A stretch of DNA of 15,060 bases from an uncultured Eubacteriales bacterium (GCA_902797405.1 CADBSP010000148.1:1-15060), one strand, 5' to 3'; shown: positions 1 to 8,162, counted from the stretch's first letter. Translations and numbers: made by a program. The notes: generated by a model from the sequence alone, not told the origin.

Positions 1-328
1 TTACATCTAAATAGGTTGCGCTCTACCCCTCGAAGGCTTTCGCTTTCGACGGAAAGCATAATCCCATTCTTCGCGAACAATCAGTAACGCATATAGTCTC
101 TGGAATTTGACCTCCCTAAAGGGCAGGTGAACCCCCCTCCGGGATATTCTATCAAAACGCGATACCTTTTTCATATTACATAAAGGGTGGGACGAGATCC
201 CACTATTTTCAAATTCTACAGAACCTACTATTTTCAAATTCATAGTTTATGGTCTATGCTAATGCGGTATGATATAATGTGTAATGTTAATTAAGATTCG
301 TAAAAACATAAGGAGAGTTAAAAGATAG
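1..328. other. Upstream non-coding region, no convincing gene
   Basis: I see no supported gene here. A 78-codon minus-strand frame (243 to 7) exists, but it has no ribosome binding site upstream of its ATG and no recognisable domain; its C-terminal third is Arg/Lys-rich. Part of the frame comes from a direct repeat: on the minus strand GAATTTGAAAATAGT occurs twice close together (roughly 205-241). Next to it is a perfect hairpin, GTGGGA (187-192), 5-nt loop, TCCCAC (198-203). The right end holds the promoter and ribosome binding site of the peptidase gene. The left part could be the tail of a gene or RNA element outside the window. Confidence 0.5.
270..278 (+). promoter_or_regulatory. Extended -10 promoter of the M16 peptidase gene
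   Basis: TGATATAAT is a perfect TATAAT (273-278) with an extended TGn element (270-272). No good -35 hexamer sits 16-18 bp upstream, which is typical of extended -10 promoters. The start point would be near 285, giving a leader of about 45 nt. Confidence 0.65.
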
Positions 329-3238
329 ATGAAAGAAAAAGATAGAATTAGTGGCTTTATAGTTAAGCGCATAGAGGAACTACCTGAAAACCATTCAACC
401 ATGTATCTGATGGAGCATGAAAAGGTTGGAACTGAGCTTATTTGGATGGATAGAGATGACGACAATAAGACTTTTGCTGCAGGCTTTAAAACCTTGCCTA
501 AGGATGATACCGGCGTGTTCCACATCCTGGAACATTCTGTTTTGGCGGGATCTAGGAACTATCCAACAAAGGAACCTTTTGTTGACCTTTTGAAGAGTTC
601 GCTTCAAACATTCCTAAATGCGTTTACGGCACCTGATTCCACCATGTATCCCGTATCGTCCAGAAACGAACAGGATTTCATAAACCTGGTGGACGTCTAC
701 CTGGATGCGGTTTTTCACCCGCTTTGCATCGAAGACCCATTTACATTCCGCCAGGAAGGTTGGCATTATGAAGTGGAAGAAGATGAAAATGGTGAGAAAG
801 TACTAACTTTCAATGGCGTGGTATTTAATGAAATGAAGGGTGCAACGACGAGCCCGGATGATGTTCTTTACGATGAACTTTCTAAGCTCATTTTCCCGGA
901 TAATTCATATAGGTATAATTCAGGTGGAAATCCTGAGGCTATACCGGATTTAACATTCGAAGAGTTTAAAGCTCAGTATAAAAAACATTATCATCCTTCC
1001 AATTCGAAAATTTACCTGGACGGTAAGATGGATGTAGAACGTGTTTTGTCCAGAATTGACAGGGTGATTTCCGAGTTTGAACCGGGCACCAAGGTTGCAG
1101 AAATAGCCTATCAAAACCCTATAACGTCAGAAGATAATAGACTGGAATATGAAATTTCGTTAGAAGAGCAGGATTTGGATAGAGTTATTGTTGCTCAATC
1201 CTGGGTCTATGGAAAGTTTGATGATGTAGAAAAAGATATCGCATTAGCTGCAATTGAAAAAGCTTTAGCGGAAACAAATGAATCGCCGTTAAAGAAAGCG
1301 CTTCTGGATGAAGGATTGGCAGAGGAAGTTGAGCTGGATGTTTCGGCCAGAGGTTTTCAGCATTCATTAACTATCGTCGCCAAAAACACATCAGAAGATA
1401 AGATTGAGAAAATATATAAAGTAATAAACCGGGTGCTTTCAGAACAGGCAAGTGGAAAACTGGATCATAGTATCATTTCATCTGCGCTTAAAAAGATGGA
1501 GTTTAAGAACAGAGAAAAGGATTACGGTTCTATGCCAAGGGGATTGGTCCACGCCTTAGAGGTATGGGAAAACTGGCAATATGGAGGGGATCCTACGTTC
1601 CATCTTAAGATGGAAAAAGTGTTTAAATCACTTAGAGAAAAGCTGGACGAAGGCTTCTTTGAAAATGTTATTAAGGACTGTATCCTGAATAATAATCACA
1701 CCGTAAAGCTTAGCCTAATTCCATCCGCAACTTTGGGTGAGGAGCGAAGAGCAAAGGAACGCCAAAGGCTGGATGAAATATGGAATTCCTGGTCCGATTC
1801 CGAAAAAGAGAAGGTGGAGAGGGAGTTCATAGAGTTTAGAGAAAGACAGCAAAGAGATGATGATCCGGAAGCGCTGGCTACAATTCCAAAGCTTGAGTTA
1901 AAGGATATTCCAAAGGAAACGCCAATTATTCCACAATCGGTTTCACAGGTTAAGGGAAGAACCTTGATGCATCAGAATATCGATACCAACGGCATAACAT
2001 ATCTAAACATGTACTTCGATATGTCTGATTTTGATAGAGAGGAACTGGCGGAGGCGTCATTCCTGGCAACCCTTGTTTCCCATGTTCCAACAAAGAACTA
2101 CGATGTAATCACGTTGGGCAGCAAAATTGACGAGGAGCTCGGTGCACTTGGCGCATATACCACGCAGTATGGAAATGTACAGGACTCCAAGGATGTAAGG
2201 CCGTATACCCTGGTAAGCGCATCATTCCTGTCAGAAAATAGGGACGTCGCGCTGGAGCTAATCAATGAAGTATTGAACAATTCTTCGTATGAAAACGCGG
2301 ATTTCATCTATAATCTCCTTCATCAGACATACATGGAATTCAAGCAAAGCATTCAGATGTCCGGTAATCTTTTTGCCAAGAGAAGAGCGCTTTCCTATAG
2401 CACTGAATACGGTGCTGTGGACGAGGCCATGCACGGATTGTCGCTGTACGATTGGATAAAGGAAAACGACGACGAGTATAAGTCCAGGGGAGAAGAATTA
2501 TGTAAAAGCCTATCCAATTTGGCCAAAAGGATTCTCTCCGGCAATCGTCTATCTATTGGAATTACCGGAGAGTACGACGATGAATGGGTAGAAAAGCTTA
2601 TTGACATTTTGGAAACCAAGGAAGAAGGTCCTTTGAAAAAGGCTGATTATTCTCCGATAAAAGGAAAGAATGAAGGCTTCATTATTCCTTCCGACATAGG
2701 ATTTGCAGCTAAGGCTATAGGTTTGAAAGAGGTCGGAGGAGAGTATTCGGGAATCTCCCCATTGGCGTCCAGAGCAATGAGCTACGGTTACCTTTGGAGC
2801 AATATCAGAGTCCAGGGTGGAGCTTATGGAGCATCCATGAGTTCTACGGTGTTTGGCGATGTGGCAGCAAGCACTTTTAGAGATCCTCAGACAGCCAGAA
2901 GCCTTGATTTTATTAATGGTATAGGAAGTGCTTTAAAGGAACTGGCAGAAAGCGGAGAATCACTAGATGGATTCATAATAAGCACGTTCTCCGACCTGGA
3001 TCCGCTTCTAACCCCCAGGGGAAAGGGACTAAGAGGAGAGGCGCTCTATCTTTCGGGAAGAACTCCGGAGAGAGAACAGGAAACTCGCAAACAGCTCCTT
3101 TCGGCCAAACCGAGTGATTTAATTGCATATGGAGAGATGTTGGAAGAGGCATTTGCCAAAGCATATATATGCGTGATAGGCGGTCAGGGACAAATCGACT
3201 CCTGTCAGGAAAAACTGGATGCAATCAAAACTATATAA
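329..3238 (+). CDS. M16C family zinc metallopeptidase (PreP/HypA-like)
   Basis: Insulin-degrading-enzyme-type peptidase of subfamily M16C (presequence protease/HypA group), expected to degrade short unstructured peptides in the cytoplasm; no signal peptide is present. The inverted zinc motif HxxEH is HILEH at residues 65-69 (H65, H69 zinc ligands, E68 catalytic base). The third ligand is E168 in FNEMKG. The C-terminal half supplies the family R/Y pair in IRVQGGAYG (R827, Y833). The length of 969 aa is normal for a single-chain M16C enzyme with four alpha/beta domains and the long hinge (about residues 460-540, highly charged). The start is ATG 329, with AGGAG at 311-315; the 13-nt gap is longish, but no better start exists. 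The gene is monocistronic, with its own promoter and a strong terminator. All catalytic residues are intact. The substrate cannot be told from sequence. Confidence 0.93.
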   Translation: MKEKDRISGFIVKRIEELPENHSTMYLMEHEKVGTELIWMDRDDDNKTFAAGFKTLPKDDTGVFHILEHSVLAGSRNYPTKEPFVDLLKSSLQTFLNAFTAPDSTMYPVSSRNEQDFINLVDVYLDAVFHPLCIEDPFTFRQEGWHYEVEEDENGEKVLTFNGVVFNEMKGATTSPDDVLYDELSKLIFPDNSYRYNSGGNPEAIPDLTFEEFKAQYKKHYHPSNSKIYLDGKMDVERVLSRIDRVISEFEPGTKVAEIAYQNPITSEDNRLEYEISLEEQDLDRVIVAQSWVYGKFDDVEKDIALAAIEKALAETNESPLKKALLDEGLAEEVELDVSARGFQHSLTIVAKNTSEDKIEKIYKVINRVLSEQASGKLDHSIISSALKKMEFKNREKDYGSMPRGLVHALEVWENWQYGGDPTFHLKMEKVFKSLREKLDEGFFENVIKDCILNNNHTVKLSLIPSATLGEERRAKERQRLDEIWNSWSDSEKEKVEREFIEFRERQQRDDDPEALATIPKLELKDIPKETPIIPQSVSQVKGRTLMHQNIDTNGITYLNMYFDMSDFDREELAEASFLATLVSHVPTKNYDVITLGSKIDEELGALGAYTTQYGNVQDSKDVRPYTLVSASFLSENRDVALELINEVLNNSSYENADFIYNLLHQTYMEFKQSIQMSGNLFAKRRALSYSTEYGAVDEAMHGLSLYDWIKENDDEYKSRGEELCKSLSNLAKRILSGNRLSIGITGEYDDEWVEKLIDILETKEEGPLKKADYSPIKGKNEGFIIPSDIGFAAKAIGLKEVGGEYSGISPLASRAMSYGYLWSNIRVQGGAYGASMSSTVFGDVAASTFRDPQTARSLDFINGIGSALKELAESGESLDGFIISTFSDLDPLLTPRGKGLRGEALYLSGRTPEREQETRKQLLSAKPSDLIAYGEMLEEAFAKAYICVIGGQGQIDSCQEKLDAIKTI

Positions 3239-3317
3239 GGCATCTAAAATCCTTCTAAAACTATTAAAGATATAGCATGTAATCACTTGTTGAACATAAA
3301 TTGATTCATAATATTCC

Positions 3318-3354
3318 AACGCGAACCGAATCAGGTTCGCGTTTATTTTTTTTT
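3318..3354 (+). terminator. Rho-independent terminator after the peptidase gene
   Basis: A 10-bp perfect stem, AACGCGAACC (3318-3327) and GGTTCGCGTT (3334-3343), has a 6-nt loop. It is followed by a T-rich run to 3354 interrupted by one A. This is a classic intrinsic terminator and isolates the peptidase gene from the antiporter gene. Confidence 0.92.
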
Positions 3355-3384
3355 CACAATCTCTTCACAAAACAACCTGTTTCG

Positions 3385-3414
3385 TTGACGCTCTTTTATA
3401 AAATATGGTAATAT
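3385..3414 (+). promoter_or_regulatory. Sigma-A promoter of the nhaC operon
   Basis: The -35 TTGACG (3385-3390), an 18-bp spacer and -10 TAATAT (3409-3414) with an extended TG at 3406-3407 form a strong housekeeping-type promoter. The start point would be near 3421, giving a leader of about 45 nt before the ATG. The excellent ribosome binding site AAAGGAGG (3451-3458) is 8 nt from the start codon. Confidence 0.75.
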
Positions 3415-3466
3415 TTCAATGAACAAATAGATTTGTTTATTGTTATTATAAAAGGAGGACTTATTA

Positions 3467-5008
3467 ATGGCTGAAGAAAAAACAACCGAAAGAAATGTCA
3501 GATTGCCTAATCCGTTTATGGCACTTCTGCCAGTTCTGGTCCTACTGGTAATCATGGTAATGAATTACCTGTTCGACTGGGGACAGGATCCACACATTCC
3601 TGTCGTAATTGCAATAGTTGTAGCTTTCTTTGTTGGTAAGGTTAGTGGCTACAGCTACACAGAAATCCTTTCAGGTGGTCTCAGCGCTCTCAACAGATGT
3701 TTGGAAGCTATCCTGATTCTCTTCCTGATCGGTGTACTTATCGGTTCATGGCTTGCTGCCGGAACAATTCCAGCAATCGTTTATTACGGACTTAAAATGA
3801 TTACTCCTGCAGTGTTCCTACCGGTTGCATGCCTTATCTCTGCCGTTGTTGCTGTATCCATGGGTTCGTCCTGGACAACAACAGGTACAGTAGGTATCGC
3901 ATTCATGACAATCGGTGCATCCATGGGATTCAATCCTGCTCTTACAGCAGGTATGTGTATCTCCGGTGCTTACACAGGAGACAAGCTTTCACCGCTCTCC
4001 GACACAACAAACCTTGCAGCAGCATCTGCTGAAACAGATCTCTTTGACCACGTTACAGCAATGATGTCAACAACAGTTCCAAGCTTTATTATCGCTTTGG
4101 TTCTTTACTTCGTTGCAGGTATGGGAGCATCCAGTTCATATGACAGCTCACTATCCGATCAGCTCAGTTCCGACATTATTGCACAATACAATCATATGAG
4201 CCCGATACTCCTTATCCCAATCATCGTAGTTATTGGAGCTTGTATCTTAAAGGTACCATCCCTGGCAGGCATTATGCTATCGGCTGTTCTGGCCTTGGGT
4301 CTAGCAGCACTATTACAGGGAGCAAACTTCAGCGATCTTATCACATTCAGCCACTATGGATATGGTGACTACATCAACGAAATGTTCTGGGAAGATGAGG
4401 AACTCCACGCACTGGTTATCAAGCTTCTTGACAGAGGCGGAATGGACAGCATGTGCTGGACAATCAACCTGGTAATCGTGGCTGTAGCATTCGGTGGTAT
4501 CCTTGAAAAGATTGGTGCTGTAGAATCTCTGATGGGTGGACTTCTGAAGCACGCAGACAAGCCTTGGAAGGCTGTTGGTCTCTGCATGTTAACATCCCTG
4601 TTCTGCGACTGGACAATGTGCGACCAGTACCTCGCAATCATCATCCCGGGACAGATGTTCCAGGAAACATATGACAAGCTTGGTCTCGGAAGAAACATGC
4701 TCTCCAGAACACTGGAAGACCTTGGTACACTTTGGTCCCCAATGTGCCCATGGAACTCCTGCGGTGCATATCAGGCTGGCGTTTTGGGAATGTCCCCATT
4801 CACTTACATCCCATTCGCATTCATGAACATTATTAACCCGATTCTTGCATTCATCACATGCTTCTTAGGTCGCAACATCAAGTACGCTGACGGAAGCTAT
4901 ACAGGACTCTTCACAACAACTCTCAAGCAGGCTAAGAAGGCTCCTAAGGCTCCGGAAGAAGGAAAGGCAGTTGCTCTTGCAGCACTTAAGCAGATGAGGG
5001 GAGAATAA
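3467..5008 (+). CDS. nhaC: NhaC-family Na+/H+ antiporter
   Basis: Polytopic inner-membrane secondary transporter of the NhaC family (Pfam Na_H_antiporter), exchanging Na+ for H+; some relatives exchange malate/lactate. The family hallmark stretches are present: GSSWTTTGTVGIA at residues 133-145 and GAYTGDKLSPLSDTTNLA at 167-184. About 11-12 hydrophobic segments follow a short hydrophilic N-terminus (residues 1-17). The length of 513 aa is slightly longer than typical because of a Lys/Ala-rich cytosolic tail (about 485-513). Codon use is noticeably more biased (aca, atc, gca, ctc/ctt) than in the neighbours, suggesting high expression. ATG 3467 is fixed by the strong ribosome binding site. It is first in an operon with the small membrane protein that starts 6 nt after its stop. 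The ion specificity (Na+/H+ versus carboxylate exchange) is inferred from family only. Confidence 0.93.
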   Translation: MAEEKTTERNVRLPNPFMALLPVLVLLVIMVMNYLFDWGQDPHIPVVIAIVVAFFVGKVSGYSYTEILSGGLSALNRCLEAILILFLIGVLIGSWLAAGTIPAIVYYGLKMITPAVFLPVACLISAVVAVSMGSSWTTTGTVGIAFMTIGASMGFNPALTAGMCISGAYTGDKLSPLSDTTNLAAASAETDLFDHVTAMMSTTVPSFIIALVLYFVAGMGASSSYDSSLSDQLSSDIIAQYNHMSPILLIPIIVVIGACILKVPSLAGIMLSAVLALGLAALLQGANFSDLITFSHYGYGDYINEMFWEDEELHALVIKLLDRGGMDSMCWTINLVIVAVAFGGILEKIGAVESLMGGLLKHADKPWKAVGLCMLTSLFCDWTMCDQYLAIIIPGQMFQETYDKLGLGRNMLSRTLEDLGTLWSPMCPWNSCGAYQAGVLGMSPFTYIPFAFMNIINPILAFITCFLGRNIKYADGSYTGLFTTTLKQAKKAPKAPEEGKAVALAALKQMRGE

Positions 5009-5014
5009 TCCTTC

Positions 5015-5479
5015 ATGTGGTTAGAACGATGGAAAGCCGGCGAGGGTCTAAAGATACTTAACGGTGCAGAAGAGTACATAAGTAAGCAGCGCGAAAAAAA
5101 AATATATGTTAGAATCGGCGCTTTCCTTGTAGGACTATATTTTATCTACTATGGAATAGCGAACTTCAAACTGTATTACAGCGCTCTTGCACTTATGGTA
5201 TGTCTAGCCGCACTGTTCTTCAAGGACATCGCTGCAACTGAAAAAGGCGTGGAAATCAGGTATTTGCTTCCCGGATGGCATTTTGAGAGCCCTTGGACTT
5301 GGGCAGAAATAACTCATATAGCCGTTGACTATAAAAAGGCTAGACCGGATGTGATGCTTCACATAGGAAAGGGAAATGTTCATCGCATCATGACGGTTAC
5401 ACCGCAGGATGCAGCAGATATAGAGGATTTGGCCAAGGAGCAGAACCCGGCAATCAGAGTAACAACCATGACAGATTAA
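5015..5479 (+). CDS. Small membrane protein, two helices plus PH-like soluble domain
   Basis: I do not recognise a named family with certainty. The 154-aa product has an amphipathic N-terminus (1-30), two adjacent membrane helices (about 31-49 and 52-68) and a cytosolic C-terminal part (about 70-154). That part has the alternating strands and the Trp-rich turn (GWHFESPWTWAEI, 87-99) seen in bacterial PH-like/YcxB/YdbT-type domains, ending in a helix (129-143). The start is ATG 5015. Its ribosome binding site AGGGGAG (4997-5003) lies inside the last codons of nhaC, only 6 nt separate the two genes, and translational coupling is likely. A role linked to the antiporter (assembly, stability or regulation) is inference from this arrangement. 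A hairpin terminator follows. Confidence 0.72.
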   Translation: MWLERWKAGEGLKILNGAEEYISKQREKKIYVRIGAFLVGLYFIYYGIANFKLYYSALALMVCLAALFFKDIAATEKGVEIRYLLPGWHFESPWTWAEITHIAVDYKKARPDVMLHIGKGNVHRIMTVTPQDAADIEDLAKEQNPAIRVTTMTD

Positions 5480-5513
5480 ATCTCACTATGGACTAATTGA
5501 ACAAACAAATATG

Positions 5514-5543
5514 CAGGGATGGTCGATTGACCATCCCTGTTTT
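5514..5543 (+). terminator. Terminator of the nhaC operon
   Basis: An 11-bp perfect stem, CAGGGATGGTC (5514-5524) and GACCATCCCTG (5529-5539), has a GATT tetraloop and is followed by TTTTAAT. The stem is very stable but the U-tract is short. Confidence 0.82.
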
Positions 5544-5561
5544 AATATGACAGAATAATCT

Positions 5562-5599
5562 TTTTTGAAGAAGATACTGGTTTTTGAAGAAGATACTGG
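5562..5599. repeat. Perfect 19-bp tandem repeat, two copies
   Basis: TTTTTGAAGAAGATACTGG occurs at 5562-5580 and again directly at 5581-5599 with no mismatch. It lies between the nhaC terminator and the promoter of the CarD-family gene, about 40-75 bp upstream of the -10 box. It could be an activator or repressor site array, or a recent slippage duplication. Confidence 0.9.
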
Positions 5600-5636
5600 G
5601 TGGCAAAAATTGTAACTTATATTTTCAGAATATTTG

Positions 5637-5645
5637 TGATATAAT
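5637..5645 (+). promoter_or_regulatory. Extended -10 promoter of the CarD-family gene
   Basis: TGATATAAT is an exact extended -10 (TATAAT at 5640-5645), identical to the one at 270-278. No convincing -35 is visible at 16-18 bp. The start point would be near 5652. Confidence 0.68.
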
Positions 5646-5694
5646 TAACACGTAGGCAGATAGTTTTGATGCGATAAGGAGCAGTGATCATAGA

Positions 5695-6207
5695 ATGTTC
5701 AAAGTCGGCGAGCTAGTCATGTACGGAGGCAGAGGTGTCTGCAAGATCTGTGAAATCGGAAAGCCAGATTTTGCTAAAGAGGATGATACGCTCTTTTATT
5801 TTTTGGAGCCATTGTATAATAGTGGCATTTTCTATGCTCCTGTTGATAACGAGAAGATTTCAATAAGGAAGGTTATTTCCAAAAAGGAAGCAAAAAAACT
5901 CCTGGATGAGGTGGACAGCCTAAAGTGCGAATCATTTACCACACATAGCATACAACAGCTTTCGCAGCATTATCAAAGCATAATAGACAAGCATACGTGC
6001 AAGGACCTTTTAATCCTCACAAAGTCCATCATGGAAAAGGAGAATGATGCGATAAAACATAATAAAAAGCTTGGCCAAATAGATAAACGCTTCATGAAAA
6101 AAGCCGAAGATCTTCTATATGGCGAATTTGCTGCAGCCCTTGGAATAGATATAGAAGAGGTAGAAAACAAGGTAAAAACCAAGCTCCTGGAACAATTGCA
6201 AACTTAG
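5695..6207 (+). CDS. CarD-family transcriptional regulator
   Basis: Member of the CarD/CdnL/TRCF-interacting-domain family, whose members bind the RNA polymerase beta subunit and stabilise open promoter complexes. Residues 1-60 form the Tudor-like RNAP-interaction domain: FKVGELVMYGGRGVCKI at the start, then the FYFLEPLY strand and the IFYAPVDN strand. Residues 61-170 are helical (KEAKKLLDEV, then a long charged helical bundle), as in the DNA-contacting C-terminal domain. The length of 170 aa is normal. ATG 5695 is the only start in frame near the ribosome binding site AAGGAG (5676-5681), although the 13-nt spacing is long. The gene stands alone with its own promoter. Clostridia often carry several CarD paralogues, so this may not be the main CdnL. 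Confidence 0.92.
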   Translation: MFKVGELVMYGGRGVCKICEIGKPDFAKEDDTLFYFLEPLYNSGIFYAPVDNEKISIRKVISKKEAKKLLDEVDSLKCESFTTHSIQQLSQHYQSIIDKHTCKDLLILTKSIMEKENDAIKHNKKLGQIDKRFMKKAEDLLYGEFAAALGIDIEEVENKVKTKLLEQLQT

Positions 6208-6214
6208 TCGAAAG

Positions 6215-6243
6215 ATGATCCCAAAGAGGGTCATTTTTGTTTT
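6215..6243 (+). terminator. Weak terminator after the CarD-family gene
   Basis: ATGATCCC (6215-6222) pairs with GGGTCAT (6228-6234) with one bulged T, and a T-rich tract (6234-6243, interrupted by one G) follows. The stem is short, so termination may be partial. Confidence 0.6.
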
Positions 6244-6311
6244 ACAAAAGCTCTCATAAAGCAATTTGGAAAACAATGAAATGCAATATGAAAAACTATA
6301 TGGAAACAGCG

Positions 6312-6336
6312 AAAAATCTATTGACTATAGATTTTT
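6312..6336. promoter_or_regulatory. 25-bp palindrome centred on the -35 box; candidate operator
   Basis: AAAAATCTAT (6312-6321) and ATAGATTTTT (6327-6336) are perfect inverted arms around a 5-bp centre. The -35 hexamer TTGACT of the regulator promoter occupies the centre, so a dimer bound here would exclude sigma. The same DNA could also fold as a very AT-rich hairpin followed by a run of T (to 6338) and act as a backup terminator for the CarD-family gene. Both readings are inference. Confidence 0.6.
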
Positions 6337-6348
6337 TTGTTATATAAT
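6321..6348 (+). promoter_or_regulatory. Promoter of the XRE-cupin regulator (and possibly potABCD)
   Basis: -35 TTGACT (6321-6326), a 16-bp spacer and -10 TATAAT (6343-6348). The start point would be near 6355, leaving a leader of about 112 nt before the GTG start. Confidence 0.75.
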
Positions 6349-6360
6349 CGTATATACTGA

Positions 6361-6394
6361 GTTTAGAAATACTAAACCTAAAGTTTATAAATAC
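6361..6394. promoter_or_regulatory. Direct/inverted repeat cluster, candidate operator of the XRE-cupin regulator
   Basis: GTTTAGAAATAC (6361-6372) and GTTTATAAATAC (6383-6394) are direct repeats 22 bp apart, about two helical turns. Between them CTAAAC (6372-6377) forms a perfect inverted repeat with GTTTAG (6361-6366). The cluster begins a few bases after the predicted start point, a usual place for an autorepressor to bind. Confidence 0.55.
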
Positions 6395-6466
6395 GAGTTT
6401 CTGCATAAAGATAAATCGGCATAGTTTTAAGTTTGTTTTTCTATTATTTGATAAGAGGGAAAACCG

Positions 6467-7009
6467 GTGTCTACAACTGATATAGGAAAAAAAATTAGAG
6501 AACTTAGAATAATAAACGGGCTCACACAATCGGAGCTGGCGGCGAGGGCGGAACTATCCAAGGGTTTTATTTCTCAGATAGAAGCCAATCATACATCGCC
6601 TTCTATTTCCACCCTGGAGGACATACTCCAGTGTTTGGGGGTTACGGTTGCCGAATTCTTTAGCGATAAAGAAGAGGAGCAAATAGTATTTAGTACCGAC
6701 GATTATTTTGAGAAAGTCGATGAGACACTTCTTAATAAAATCGAGTGGATTATTCCAAATGCACAAAAGAATGAAATGGAACCTATTCTCATGACTCTGG
6801 ATCCGGAAGGAAGTACCTATATGGACAATCCTCATGAGGGTGAGGAATTTGGATACATCCTTAAGGGGGAAATAATACTTCATCTGGGTGGAAAGATGCT
6901 GGTTGTGAAAAAAGGTGAGTCCTTTTATTTCAAGGCCGATAGACCGCATTATATCACTTCCAAGAAGGGTGCTAAGCTAATCTGGGTCAGCACTCCGCCA
7001 AGTTTTTAA
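6467..7009 (+). CDS. XRE-family regulator with C-terminal cupin domain
   Basis: DNA-binding regulator of the HTH-cupin type (as in PuuR-like proteins). Residues 6-64 are an XRE helix-turn-helix (IGKKIRELR, LTQSELAARAELSKGFISQIE as recognition unit, SPSISTLEDILQCLGV). Residues about 105-178 are a small cupin barrel, with candidate metal/ligand residues H123, E126/E127 and H161 (PHEGEEFGYILKGEI, then DRPHYI). The start is GTG 6467, supported by AGAGGGA at 6454-6460 with 6-nt spacing and by the HTH beginning immediately after. The gene is followed 82 nt later by potA with no terminator between, so it is probably cotranscribed with, and controls, potABCD. Relatives in this position usually respond to polyamine status; the ligand here is inferred from context. 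Its promoter carries two palindromic signals. Confidence 0.92.
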   Translation: MSTTDIGKKIRELRIINGLTQSELAARAELSKGFISQIEANHTSPSISTLEDILQCLGVTVAEFFSDKEEEQIVFSTDDYFEKVDETLLNKIEWIIPNAQKNEMEPILMTLDPEGSTYMDNPHEGEEFGYILKGEIILHLGGKMLVVKKGESFYFKADRPHYITSKKGAKLIWVSTPPSF

Positions 7010-7028
7010 GATTAATATAGTTTGCTTA

Positions 7029-7050
7029 AGTGTTTGTCTTAAAGGACACT
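7029..7050. promoter_or_regulatory. Imperfect palindrome upstream of potA
   Basis: AGTGT (7029-7033) and ACACT (7046-7050) flank a partly symmetric centre in the 82-nt gap between the regulator and potA. TTTG..CTTAA also repeats here (7021-7028 and 7033-7041). It may be a second regulator site. I see no convincing promoter in the gap. Confidence 0.35.
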
Positions 7051-7091
7051 ATTTAGAAAATATATTCCGATTGCGATTTAGGAGAGAGTAA

Positions 7092-8162
7092 ATGTCATCT
7101 TTGATAGAACTTAAGAATATAAGTAAATCCTTTGATGAAACCCTGGTACTGGATGATTTCAGCCTTTCTGTAGAGGAAAATGAATTCATCACATTGCTGG
7201 GGCCTTCCGGTTGCGGTAAAACAACCACATTAAGAATTGTTGGTGGATTTGAAAAACCCGACGAGGGAAGGGTTTATTTCCAGGGGCAGGATATAACTGA
7301 CGTTCCGCCCAATAAGAGACATATTAATACAGTATTCCAAAAATACGCACTCTTTCCCCATATGAATGTGGGGCAGAATATTGCTTTTGGTTTAAGAATA
7401 AGCGGTAAGACCGATGAATACATTAAGGATAAAATCAAGTACGCCCTGAAACTTGTGAACCTGGATGGATATGAAAACAGGAAGATAACCCAACTTTCAG
7501 GTGGACAGCAACAAAGAATTGCAATGGCTAGAGCTATCGTAAACGAGCCGAAACTTCTTCTTCTGGACGAGCCACTAGGAGCTTTGGATTTAAAGCTTAG
7601 ACAGGAAATGCAGTATGAATTAATCAGACTTAAGAACGAACTCGGTATCACCTTCCTTTATGTTACTCATGACCAGGAGGAAGCGCTTACCATGAGTGAC
7701 AAGGTTGTTGTAATGAACGGTGGTTACATTCAGCAGATGGGAACGCCGGAAGAAATATATAATGAACCGGAAAACGCCTTCGTTGCTGACTTTATTGGTG
7801 ACAGCAATATCCTGGATGCGGTTATGGTGGAAGATAAGCTCGTTAGAATTGGCGAAACAGTTTTTGATTGTGTAGACACCGGATTCGGAAAGAACAAACC
7901 AGTAGACGTTATGATCAGACCGGAAGACATCATCATAAGAGAATCCGGAAAAGGTCGAATTGATGGGGTAGTTACCCATAATATATTTATCGGCGTCCAT
8001 TATGAAATGGAGATAGAAGCAGGCGGATTTACATGGCTTGCACAGAATACGACCAGTTATCCTGTGGGAACCGAAGTAAGCATAGATGTAATTCCGTTTA
8101 ATATCCAGATAATGAACAAGCCTAAGAGTAAGGAAGAGGAGGCTATAGAGGTAGATGTATAA
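7092..8162 (+). CDS. potA: Spermidine/putrescine ABC transporter ATPase PotA
   Basis: Cytoplasmic ATPase that drives polyamine import through PotB/PotC. Visible motifs in order are Walker A GPSGCGKT (37-44), Q-loop Q83 in VFQKYALFPH, ABC signature LSGGQ (135-139), Walker B LLLLDEP (155-161), D-loop ALD and switch histidine H193 in VTHDQEEA. Residues about 235-350 are the TOBE-type regulatory domain typical of PotA/MalK-class ATPases, including the MIRPEDI strand. The length of 356 aa fits PotA. The ribosome binding site AGGAGAG (7080-7086) fits ATG 7092. The last 8 bases overlap potB. All catalytic residues are intact, so the ATPase should be active. Confidence 0.96.
   Translation: MSSLIELKNISKSFDETLVLDDFSLSVEENEFITLLGPSGCGKTTTLRIVGGFEKPDEGRVYFQGQDITDVPPNKRHINTVFQKYALFPHMNVGQNIAFGLRISGKTDEYIKDKIKYALKLVNLDGYENRKITQLSGGQQQRIAMARAIVNEPKLLLLDEPLGALDLKLRQEMQYELIRLKNELGITFLYVTHDQEEALTMSDKVVVMNGGYIQQMGTPEEIYNEPENAFVADFIGDSNILDAVMVEDKLVRIGETVFDCVDTGFGKNKPVDVMIRPEDIIIRESGKGRIDGVVTHNIFIGVHYEMEIEAGGFTWLAQNTTSYPVGTEVSIDVIPFNIQIMNKPKSKEEEAIEVDV

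Noticed and set aside
7..243. 78-codon minus-strand frame at the left edge
   Set aside because: It has no ribosome binding site, no domain, and its N-terminus is produced by a direct repeat. Not annotated as a gene.
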